From positions 11,571-75,570 of the forward strand of contig ML976984.1 of the NCBI GenBank assembly GCA_010015675.1: a stretch of 64,000 bases of DNA, in the 5' to 3' direction. A model generated the notes under the pieces. The model ran no database searches and had not been told where the DNA came from. It saw only the letters and a list, made by a program, of their open reading frames with translations. Each line of letters begins with the position of its first letter. The first letter of the stretch is position 1. The stretch comes from Byssothecium circinans (Eukaryota; Ascomycota; Dothideomycetes; Pleosporales; Massarinaceae). A program made the position numbers and the translations under genes. Shown here one piece after another: positions 1-9,063 of the stretch.

Positions 1-300
1 AAGCGAAAAACACGCAAGCGCAAGTATCTTCAGAAGGGCGGCACTATAGAGTATGGTCCTACAGCAGACCAGAACGGTTCTGAACCGTCAGGAACTGTTC
101 AGAACCGTAAGAGGGCGAGGGTGGAGGGTGAACGCGAAGTGCGACAACCAGGTGTTCGCCACTGCGGCAACTGCGGTAAGGCTGGGCATAACGCGAGAAC
201 GTGTCAAGCAGATGAAGAGGGTTCTTCTGAGTCGGAGGCTAGTACTCAGTTTATCATGTCAAGTAGTGATGCGGACGATAATGGCGATGAAGTTGAGTGA
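1..300 (+). mobile_element. C-terminal end of a pogo/Fot1-like transposase (cut by window edge)
   Basis: Frame 1 is open from the first base to a TGA at 298-300, giving 99 residues of a protein whose body lies outside the window. It starts very basic (KRKTRKRKY), has a CCHC zinc knuckle (CGNCGKAGHNARTC) at about residues 64-77, and ends in an acidic Ser-rich tail. A basic stretch, a zinc knuckle and an acidic tail is a usual C-terminus for fungal pogo/Fot1-type Tc1-mariner transposases, which cut and paste at TA sites. The DDE catalytic core is not in the window. A retroelement Gag knuckle is the alternative, but the lone knuckle next to the stop and the terminal repeats just downstream favour a DNA transposon. 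Confidence 0.6.
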
Positions 301-320
301 GTTGGTGTTGCCAAGGAATC

Positions 321-403
321 GTGGGCGGTTCGGTGGTGTGGGCGGTTCGGTGGTGTGGGCGGTTCGGTGGTGTGGGCGGTTCGGTGGTGTGGGCGGTTCG
401 GTG
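321..403. repeat. 17-bp tandem repeat, five units
   Basis: The unit GTGTGGGCGGTTCGGTG occurs five times head to tail; the first copy lacks two bases. It begins 20 bp after the transposase stop and ends just before the base composition changes to AT-rich. The position suggests the subterminal repeat of the transposon's right end. Confidence 0.85.
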
Positions 404-410
404 GTGCTTT

Positions 411-880
411 ACGTTAGTAGTTAACCTCTTTATATATAGCTATATAGGGGTAAGGACGTCCTATAATATATTAAAGTAATTAAAAGTTAATAATAGAGCT
501 AGTTAGTAAGGTAAAAACTTTAGTAGATTTAAGCCTTTAGCTTTAATAATATAACTTAGTAGATACTAATTTTAGTAATATAATAATAGATAAAGATAAG
601 TTATAAGGTAAGTTATTATATATAGCTAAGGAAAAAAGATAGTATATTTATCTAGTCTACTATAGGCTAAAAGCCTTAGTAGTGCTAAGTAGGTAATAGT
701 AGTTACTCTACTTATACTATAGTTATTAAAGTATTAAGGTTTAATATAACAAATTTTTTATTAGACGTAGGTTAATTAACTCTACTTACGTTATTATTTA
801 TCTAAAGTTATTTAAGTTCTAAGGCTAGTGCACCTTATCCTTATTATATTTTTTCCTTATGTTAATACCCTACTGTACTC
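411..880. other. AT-rich, RIP-like DNA without genes
   Basis: About 470 bp are dominated by TA dinucleotides with very few CA or TG, and stops crowd all frames. This is the signature left by repeat-induced point mutation (C-to-T at CpA) in ascomycetes. No ORF or RNA gene is visible. Confidence 0.7.
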
Positions 881-1339
881 ACATAAGTACTAGTGGTGAT
901 GATTGCTCCTTCTTGATCCGTTGGCCTCATACCCGACTAAGAGACACTTGATACGGTAGGCATGTCTATAAGTAAAAGCTGACTCATTTTCTCTCCGTGT
1001 CCGTGCTTATCTAGGAACGTTGACTAATCTTTTGGATGGACTTGAAAAGATGGGGTTACTTTAGGGATACTACCTTAATTGTCTCCTCTAAAACTTACAG
1101 CACGCATGTTTAGGACGTAAACAAGAAGCCTACATGAGTAAAGACAACCCACAGGATTGCGTAGGTAGCCTTGGTGTCTAATTCTAAGAGTACTTTTTGC
1201 TTTATTCGGTCCTACCGCACGCCTACCGAGCCATCCCAACGCCAACTAATTAGGTTTACTGGACAACTATCCAACTGCATCATCTTTGGTCCGACAAACG
1301 AGGATGGTAGTTTACCGACGAAGAATAATGTGACTCTTT
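881..1339. other. Intergenic, nothing recognised
   Basis: Composition returns to about 45% GC. No convincing coding frame, tRNA or repeat was seen between the AT-rich block and the methyltransferase relic. Confidence 0.5.
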
Positions 1340-2697
1340 CGCATATCAATTTATGGCCGCGCGCGCATGCAAGATGCCATCCATCCGCATCACACTCTTC
1401 CGCAGTCTCATACCTTCCAGCTTCCTACCGCGAAAAGACTTCCATGGTTATATCCTGTGTAAGCATGGAGGCCATCACGAATCCGCGCCCTCTACACCGA
1501 AGCCACCGAATAAGCCGCCACGAAATCCAAACCACTCCCCGCTACCTCCAAACGTCCCTCGACACCGCATGGGAACTCGCTCTCCGCTTCACTTCCGGCA
1601 TGCATCTCGCCATCTCCCTCCCTATCATCCCGATCATCTAACCAATCCCCCGGTTCCTTCAAACCTCGCTCGCAAAAATCGGCACAACCTCAAAATCTAC
1701 TCTCTCCTCTCTTCCTCACCTCTCCCTGACCTTCTCCGACCTCGCCACCAAAACCTCAGCAGCCCCAAACTCCTCTCCCACCTTCTTAGACGCATGGCTG
1801 CCTTTGGCCTCATCAAGGGAGGCTCTGCCGACACGTAGACGGAAAGTCGTATTACTAAGCTCCTGGCCGACGAGCACGTTTCCGGAACCCTCACTTACAT
1901 CTACGATCACCACCTCCCCGTCATCCAAGCCCTCCCTTCCTGGCTTGATGAGAAGAAGCACAGGGACATTACTTCGAACAAAGACCTGCTGTTCCATGCC
2001 GCTATGAAGACAGAATTGTCGCCGTTTGAGTGGTGAAGCAGCCTCCTGGGCAGCTGGCTTCGTTGGGGCACGCTATGGCCATTCAGCGTGCGAGACAATG
2101 GATCGACAAGTATGCCGTTGCTGCGAAAGAGACCGAAGAGTTTGCGAAGGAGGGGAGAAAGGAGTGGTTGGTTGATGTGGGCGGAGGCTTTGGGAAGCAA
2201 GCTTTGGCATTCAGAAGAACTTTTCTGAGCCCAAGGGTAGGGTCGTGGTGCAAGATATAGCTGAGACGCTGGCTTATGCGCCGAAAGTGGATGGGCTGGT
2301 TTTTGAAGGCCGCGATTTCTTCGCTGAGCAGCCCATCAAGGTTGTGTACTACCGCTACCCCGGCATATTTTGCATGACTGGAACGTGAGCATAGTGTCAA
2401 GACTCTGAAGGCAATTGTACTAGCTCTGAGTTCTGATTTGCGCATTGTCATTGACGAGGCTGTGCTACCGGTCGAGAAGCTGTCATGGCATGCGGCGTAA
2501 AGTAAGTGTTTTGAAGAATTCTATTGTGCTTGTATGGGAGCTAATGTCGTACAGTGGATCTGACCATGATGGCATGCCTCGGGAGCCTTGAACGCACAAA
2601 AGCCGAATACGAAAGCTTGTTCGGCGCCGCAGGTCTGAAACTCTAAGACATACATGAGTATGGCTTCTCCAGCGACGTATCCGCAGTGCCTAAATAA
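1340..2697 (+). pseudogene. Decayed SAM-dependent O-methyltransferase
   Basis: Pieces of a fungal class I O-methyltransferase lie in order but in changing frames. Near 1735-1770 SDLATKTSAAP is followed, one frame away, by LLSHLLRRMAAFGLIK, the winged-helix dimerisation part. A TAG at 1836-1838 then interrupts the frame before a stretch ending LPSWLDEKKHRDITSNKDLL. Around 2170-2215 comes VDVGGGFGKQALAF, the glycine-rich SAM-binding motif, again in another frame. After about 2420 follow SDLRIVIDEAVLPVEKLSW, a likely intron (2502-2554) and MMACLGSLERTKAEYESLF with a final stop near 2697. Such enzymes methylate hydroxyls on polyketides or phenolics. At least three frameshifts and two stops mean it cannot make the enzyme. 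The 5' limit is uncertain. Confidence 0.8.
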
Positions 2698-2895
2698 GGT
2701 ACTGCAAGACGCAATTCGTAAAGTGTTCAGCTATCGCCGAGCCTTACGTGGAAGTTTGCCTCTACCCTGCTGGCAACATTGCTTCTCCTCTCCATCAAGT
2801 ATTCGTAATCAACCATTCATCATCTCTTTCTCTTCGGCTGTCTGTACATTGTGCACACCAGTGTTTCTCAATTCAAGCCATAGTCGCTTTTTCAT

Positions 2896-4305
2896 TCACG
2901 TATTGTGGTTCCTCGATCCTACTTTCCTACGTTCAATGGCCTCTACTTCCCGACTGTAATCACCACGCCCATCTCGTCGGTCCCTATGGTGTTGCCGATA
3001 TGACGAGGATGTCGGGCTGCGCCGATACGCATACTGGTCGCGGTAAACAGCGCCCGCATGCTCGTAGCTAGGGATGCTTCGAATTCGATCACGAAGTTCA
3101 TAGGGTGAAGAATTTCGACGGCGGTCGCGTCCGCCTCCGTGGCGATGCTCGTCAAAATCTCTACTGGAATCCGCGTCACGATCTCGCTCATATCGTCCGT
3201 GCTGTCGGCGATGTAGATCGTCATGATCGACCTGGGCTTGTACGTGGAAGCTCCGAGGCTTGGATCGACCATGTGGAAAGCATGTATGCTTCAATGAATC
3301 CCAACGGTGATCTCGACTATCGCGATAGCTTGGACGCGGATCAACATGGATAGGGGCTTGAAAGTGGCTAGAACCGACATCATAACGTGGCGGTTCACGC
3401 ACATTGTAGTGACGGTCGCCATAAGCTTCATCTGCCGTCCGGGGGTAGTCGTATCGAGAACGAGCTTGCACGCTCCTGCGCGATTCGTACCGGTCGTGGT
3501 CAAGCCTGGGGGAGCGCTCACGGAAGTCTCGAAGATCTGTGCGTGATGAATGGCGCCTGCGTATATCATAGTACCTTCGGTTGTGGCTTTCGTTTTCATG
3601 CATGGGCTGCTCGAATCGCTCTCGCTGCGGCGAACGAGAGCGATCGCGTCTATGATGGCGGTGAAAGCGATCGCTGATATCAGGACTGCGGCGCCCGCTA
3701 TGTGCTTCGAAGTCCCAACGGACATGGTGAACGGTCGTATTAAAGCGCTCTCCAGGCGTGGGCTGGACTGAAAGAGGCGTCGGTGGTTTGTCAGCGCGTT
3801 CAACCTCGCGCTGGGTGGGGGACCACCTAGAATGACCAATTGGCACGAGGTTTGCAGCAGACACTCTAGAGCCGGGTCCGTCGGTGTGGCGCTTCAATTG
3901 AATGTCGTTCTCCATGGCATAGGTGGGCGATACACGCTTCCGGTCGATGAGCGCGACGCGTTCGTCGTTCGTGAAGGGTATTGGACTAGTACGAGCCGTG
4001 GGATAGGTGAAGTCCCTGGTCTGGGACTGCACAGTATCTGGCTCTCTGGTCACATCTGTGCCTGGGAGGACAATGTCGCCTGAAGACGATGCAAGACGGC
4101 GGCGGGGACCTAGAGGCACCAGGTTGGCCGCGCTGACCCTGGGGCCGTCACGCATTGTGCATTGTGGTGGGTGCATGTGAATATGTGATGTCGAAGAGTG
4201 AACCTTGGAAGGCGAGGAAAGGCAGTGGCGGGGAGGACGGGGAGAAAAGGGAAGACGGGGAATTGGCGACATAAGGTGGAGATGAAGGTGAGGACGTTTC
4301 TCCAT
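2896..4305 (-). CDS. Arg/Ser/Asp-rich protein of unknown function
   Basis: A single long open frame (469 residues from the first ATG). The protein is strongly low-complexity: RD, RR, RS and DR pairs run through residues 200-460 (for example HRRDRSRSPQRERF), like splicing-associated RS/RD proteins, but no RRM, G-patch or other fold is visible. The motif RVSAANLVPxG occurs twice, near residues 57 and 145, so the N-terminal third holds an internal duplication. The start is uncertain: the first 50 residues are Pro/His/Ser-rich, and the ATG before RDGPRVSAANL (near 4155) may be the real one. Nuclear location is inferred from the charge pattern. The neighbouring gene on the same strand is another basic, probably nuclear protein. 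Function unknown. Confidence 0.6.
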   Translation of the reverse strand: MEKRPHLHLHLMSPIPRLPFSPRPPRHCLSSPSKVHSSTSHIHMHPPQCTMRDGPRVSAANLVPLGPRRRLASSSGDIVLPGTDVTREPDTVQSQTRDFTYPTARTSPIPFTNDERVALIDRKRVSPTYAMENDIQLKRHTDGPGSRVSAANLVPIGHSRWSPTQREVERADKPPTPLSVQPTPGERFNTTVHHVRWDFEAHSGRRSPDISDRFHRHHRRDRSRSPQRERFEQPMHENESHNRRYYDIRRRHSSRTDLRDFRERSPRLDHDRYESRRSVQARSRYDYPRTADEAYGDRHYNVREPPRYDVGSSHFQAPIHVDPRPSYRDSRDHRWDSLKHTCFPHGRSKPRSFHVQAQVDHDDLHRRQHGRYERDRDADSSRDFDEHRHGGGRDRRRNSSPYELRDRIRSIPSYEHAGAVYRDQYAYRRSPTSSSYRQHHRDRRDGRGDYSREVEAIERRKVGSRNHNT

Positions 4306-4759
4306 GAGGAAGGGGCAACGCCTGACGTCAGTCGCTACAGAAGGAAGGAGCTACTCACGCTGTGGGCGAACACCCGTTGAATTGCTACTTAACGGCCAAG
4401 GTCTTCATCTATTAGGTGAGACTGCTCACGGTAAGCACGTCTCTTATCTCATATAAATAAGGCGCCCATCCAGCTCATCCCATTTCTACAGACCGACTCG
4501 GTACGCTAATATCAACGGCAGCCGCACGTGTGCAGATGGGGGGAAGCTACTCAAGGCAGCTAAGAGGATCTATACACGAGCTCCGCAGGCGGAATCATGA
4601 TACCCCGAAACGTAGAGGAAACGAAAGACATCAACCATGTAGCTGGAAGGCCAAACCACGAACCACGACAAACTGTCGAGTGGGAAGCTTCTCAACGACA
4701 CGAACTATATAAGCACAAACCGAACCACGAACCACGATAGATTGTCGAACTGATGGTCA
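4306..4759. other. Intergenic with one direct repeat
   Basis: It separates two minus-strand genes: the 3' side of the SAP-domain gene and the 5' side of the Arg-rich gene. Apart from the direct repeat at 4652-4747 nothing stands out. Confidence 0.5.
4652..4747. repeat. Imperfect direct repeat of about 28 bp, two copies
   Basis: Copies start near 4652 and 4717. Both contain AACCACGAACCACGA followed, after a short variable piece, by TGTCGA. Each copy itself holds the shorter repeat AACCACG twice. The role is unknown; it lies just beyond the stop codon of the SAP-domain gene. Confidence 0.7.
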
Positions 4760-6456
4760 CTAAATACCACGAATCAACCCCAACTTCTGCATCTGCGTGC
4801 GAGATATTTTCGACTTCTTCTCTCCAGTGTCATCTGAGAGCCATTCCTCGTCGTGGTAGTACCCTTTGCTAGTATCGCTGGTCTTCTTGATGCCTGCCTC
4901 TATTGGAATCTTGAGCTTGTGCACCTTGTAGGCGATGCCTTTGATTCGCTCCTGCTTGTCATCACCATCAGCGGTCACCTTGGTGGCAGGAGTCTTCTTT
5001 TTGTCAGCCATCTTTGTAGATACGGTAGCCTTCTTTTCATCTGCTGATGTATCTTCGCTCTGCGGAGGATCTAAGAGTCTGCAGCTAGTGGAAGTGGGCG
5101 AGGGCAGGGCGGACGGCTTGGAGGGTTTCCGGCTCGATGGCTTCGCAATTTGCCGAGTCAACCGCTTCGGTGCCACCGCTGGGAGCTCAGGCTCAGTGGT
5201 TGCATGGCGTCGCTTCGGTGCTGCCGTACCAGCCTCTTCGTGCTCACCAGTCTTGTTGGTCCTGTCGTCACGCTTACGCTTGGACGACGCCTTCATCACC
5301 TTTACCACGGTCGACTTTCCGTTGGAGGCCTTTGAGATATTCTCATCCCGTAACCGACCACCGATGCTCTTGGGAATGCCTCGAATGCCCAAGTCCTCAA
5401 TGTTCGAGGGGTCCTGCTTCAAGGGCTTGCGGCGTGATGGACGATGCTTCTTGCGCATTGCCGCCTTGTAGCTTGCATCATCCTCCATTAGCCTCTCAAC
5501 TAGAGCAGTCTTGCTCTTGTTCGTCATGGCAGGTACCGGAAGGTTTCGGAGCTTCAGTTCTTCCTTCAATTCCCGAGCAGCCATCGTGTAGTACACCTCC
5601 TCCCTTGCGCGCTTGGGGCTACGATCGCGGACCACCTTGACTTCCCGCTGACGCATATTCGAAGTGTTTCTATCTGGCGACCCAGACCTATACCTAGCAG
5701 GAGATTGACGAGCTGGCTCACACACATTCGAAGCTTGCCTATCTGCTGACCTAGACCTAGATATAGCACGATATTGACGAGCGAGTTGATAGTGGTCTGC
5801 CTGGCGAGTTGATGGACGCCAGTAGTCTCCCCGACTATAGTCGAACTTCGCATGAGAAGATGAGCCCGAGGACGGGAAGCTGCCCACACGCGACGTCCTA
5901 CGACAGGTTGGATTGGCCTCCTTGTATGTATCACTACCTAGCTCCAAGCCGGACTTGTTGACAGTACGGTCTTTAACCTGGGGCTGCGGTGTCGTAGACG
6001 AATATCTCACTCTAGGCTGAACAGGCAGGTCTGGTACAACTGCGGGAGAAGGCATATTCGTAGTAGAAGTGGAGGCAAGCAGGTCTGGTAGCTTTGTGCT
6101 CCCCACCAAACTGGTGTTAGTGGGCTTGAGCTCAGCAGGTTGGAATACATCCTGTGTAAGGTCAGCTGACAAGCTCTTTCACTGCATGCAGGGTCGACAA
6201 GTACTCACGCCATATTGGGTTGTAGTTGTTTCTAGAGGTGGCACACTCATAACTATGCTGTTGACATGGTCTTTTTCTTGTTGCGGCAGAGATCGGGTGG
6301 GAGATGAGCTTGTTCCGCGAGTAGATCGGGAGGGGAAGTAGTTTGGCTATGACAGTGTTAGCATTGCATGCGCTGGCCGTGAAGGATCAGGCTACGTACG
6401 TTTGCAGCCTTCATCCTCTCCTTGTAATCGCTCCATTTTATCTTGATAGTAGCCAT
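4760..6456 (-). CDS. SAP-domain nuclear protein, three exons
   Basis: Exons 6400-6456, 6209-6346 and 4760-6151; the introns (53 and 57 bp) have GTACGT/GTGAGT donors and YAG acceptors, and exon lengths sum to 529 codons in frame (528 residues). Translation begins MATIKIKWSDYKERMKAAN. Near the middle, the segment starting MAARELKEELKLRNLPVPAM and ending ALVERLMEDD fits a SAP box, the helix-extension-helix DNA-binding module of chromatin and RNA-processing proteins. Upstream are Arg/Ser-rich pieces with a twofold repeat (SRSADRQASNV, SGSPDRNTSNM); downstream is Lys-rich sequence with several nuclear-signal-like clusters (SSKRKRDD, PKRRHA). The C-terminus (GYYHDEEWLSDDTGEKKSK) is acidic. Probably a nuclear DNA- or RNA-associated factor; no enzyme domain is visible. 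Confidence 0.8.
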
Positions 6457-7178
6457 CTTAGTACCAGTAGAGTCCATTGACACTGAAAGACGACGATGTT
6501 GGGGAAAGGGATGTGGTATGAGTTGTGCCGACCTTCTGTCGGCGAAGGTAAGGGTTTCGTAGAGGTAGTTGTGCAAGAGGGAAGTTGACGCGCAGCAGTG
6601 AGATGCACTTGTTGCGAAAAGCTGCGAGAGAATATCTGAAAGTCGGTTGACAGCAAAGTTGCAATCGCAGAGTGGGTGACGCGGGTTGTGAGTGTTCTTA
6701 TACAGAAGAATTGTAGGCAGTGCACTCGCAGCTGGGAAATTGATTAGAACTTCAAGGCGCGTCGCGAAAGTGAGGTGTGCCAAGTCGATGGTGCACTGCA
6801 AACGACGAAACCAGCACGTACGTGAACGAGTTGCGGGGAGCATGCGCAGGTGTTACGGACATGGAGAGTTCAATCCACAGGTTTGGTGAATCGCGGGTTG
6901 ATGGAAAGGACACCATGGTTGGTCCTTATGAGTACACAACACGGTACAGAGAGGAGCACTTGAAAGCATTATCTTATATGCTGATCTTTTGCAGCCGGCA
7001 TTAGAAAACTAAAGCGAACTTATATAGTCTCTCCCATCGCGAGGTATCTTAGAGCAAAGACATGGACCCCCAGCGTAAGCGATAATTTGAAGTTTCAACT
7101 CTCCCTCTCAGAATGCGCTTTGAAATTGAGGTATGTTGCCGCCCATGGGTCGGATCTGCCTGCGTGCTTCAGTATCGA
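6457..7178. other. Upstream region, no gene recognised
   Basis: Lies 5' of the minus-strand SAP gene. Short overlapping ORFs in several frames show no family resemblance and are judged chance. Confidence 0.5.
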
Positions 7179-7397
7179 CTAGTAGCGGAAAAGCATAAAG
7201 CGCCTAAGCTCAGGGACCAATTGCTTGTTTAGGAGCGGCCCTTGCTCATATAAACCATTCTTGGAGTCTACATATGCGTCGTAGTTTGACTCCGGAGGAA
7301 CACCAGGGGTATTGCAGGCACTATCGATGCGCTCCTCGTCACTGGCCAAGGTAGTATTGCTGCCACGCTCGTTTCTGACCGCGTTCCGATCGCTCAT
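7179..7397 (-). other. 72-codon ORF in the same frame beyond an amber stop
   Basis: An ATG-started ORF (MSDRNAVRNERG...) begins two codons after the TAG that ends the small gene at 7401-7660 and is in the same frame. The stop context reads TAG CTA. It could be a readthrough extension, a separate small gene or chance; no family is recognised. Confidence 0.25.
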
Positions 7398-7400
7398 TAG

Positions 7401-7660
7401 CTAGCCCAAATTTTGGAAGTGAGTGCCAGGCAGCTGCTGTTGGGTGCAGATACCCCGGGCCAGGAGCTCGTGGATCAGCTGGCGTTCGGTGAGGTCGTTC
7501 CAGCGCTCTTGCTGGGCGAGCAGGTGGACCTGATGGTAATAGACGAGCTGCACAAGCTTGTGCCCAATGGGAGCAGGGTCTTTGGCCTAGAAAAAAGAGC
7601 CGATCATGAAGCTGAGGATCTTCCGGTCGGCGGTTCAAATGTTTGTACAAGACCGGTCAT
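7401..7660 (-). CDS. Possible small two-exon gene, 65 residues
   Basis: An exon at 7401-7586 follows a strong acceptor (polypyrimidine run then CTAG) with an in-frame stop immediately before it, so it needs splicing to be used. Joining the short exon ATG ACC GGT CTT (7649-7660) through a 62-bp GT-AG intron gives a 65-residue protein starting MTGLAKDPAPIGHKLVQL, with a helical segment (RQLIHELLARGI). Splice logic and base composition look coding, but I do not recognise the family and the donor (GTACAA) is not ideal. Confidence 0.35.
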
Positions 7661-8101
7661 GTGACAGGGTCGGCTCGCAAAACAGAGAGATACACAGTCT
7701 GGTAGATGGTTGATTGACTCCTATTCAAAACTTTGGAGAATCGGTGCACGTTAGGATAGGAGATGCGGCATCGCATTGGATGGGTGTTGCAGTAGATGTC
7801 GGGAAAAGGTTTCGCCGACCGGATGTCTTTTTGTTTGCCCTGTTTGTCCCGTCGTCGCTCTTGAATGAACTTCAAGACACCCGAACACGTCTCGACCGCC
7901 GCACGATAATTCTGCAACGTACACGCCTCTCACGCTCCTAATACCCATAGGCATCCTCGATACCTTCTCCGCGACCCTATTTCTACCAATTCTCGCGTTG
8001 CCCACGACATCGCGCTATTCACGACACCGAGCAGCGGTGAAACCTCCGAGGTTGACTGGTATAGGCACAAAGGCCGAATATAGATATCGTCCTGGGACAC
8101 C

Positions 8102-8848
8102 ATGGGCGGCTACGTGTCCAAGTTTGCGTCGCTGATCTGGTCGAAGAAGGAGATTCGGATATTGATCCTGGGACTTGTATGAAGCACCAACTTGCGACGA
8201 AGGGTCCAGATGCTGATTACAAATGGTAACAGGACAACGCTGGCAAGACAACGCTTCTGTACAGATTAAAGGTGCGACCAGCACGGAAAACGGGGCAAAT
8301 CAAGAAGACTAACAGCGGTAGATTGGAGAAGTTGTCACCACCATACCCACAATAGGCTTCAACGTCGAGTCCGTCACATACAAGAACCTGAACTTCAACG
8401 TCTGGGTATGTTGCCCTTCTCCCGCCACAGCTTCTACGTACTCATGAAAGCAGGATTTGGGTGGTCAGACCTCGATCCGGCCGTACTGGCGGTGCTATTA
8501 CGCCAACACGGCCGCCGTCATCTTCGTCATAGACTCGACCGATATCGACCGTCTGGCCACAGCATCCGAGGAGCTTTCGGCCATGTTGAATGAGGAAGAA
8601 CTACGGGACGCTGCGCTGTTGGTGTTTGCGAACAAGCAGGATCAGCCGGGAGCTAAGGGTGCGGGTGAAATTAGCGAGGCGCTTCGGTTAGGAGAGTTAA
8701 AGGACCGGAATTGGAGCATAGTGGCATGCTCGGCGGTGGATGGTCGGGGTGTCGACGAGGGAATGGACTGGCTTGTGGTCAGTATAATGGAACGACGACA
8801 ATTGTGCATAGCTAATTCGGACAGCAAACGGTCAACTCGGAACAGTAG
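8102..8848 (+). CDS. arl1: ARL1, ARF-like small GTPase
   Basis: Five exons (8102-8176, 8233-8271, 8322-8405, 8454-8777, 8825-8848) sum to 182 codons, giving 181 residues, the usual Arl1 length. Gly2 (MGGYVSKF) is the N-myristoylation site; then LDNAGKTT (P-loop), TIPTIGFNV (switch I), [14 protein letters not shown] (switch II), NKQD and CSAVDG (base recognition) follow. The motif set and the ending DWLVQTVNSEQ match Arl1 rather than Arf1. Arl1 acts at the trans-Golgi, recruiting GRIP-domain golgins and other effectors. The last donor (GTCAGT) is weak, but the short last exon restores the expected C-terminus. Confidence 0.93.
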
Positions 8849-9063
8849 GTGGTATATGATACATGGAGCATTAGCGAATGGGGGCACATTCTTTGGCAGA
8901 TCGATTATACCAGCATGGGGGAGTTTGGGCGTCTGAAGTCCATGCAGCGTCAATACAGTCTTGCCATCATTATGGAAACAACTGTGCTACCGATCTATTG
9001 CCCAATATCGGCGCTCCTCTATGCTGATATACTCTAGGATTTTAACATGCAGTTGACCTTCTT

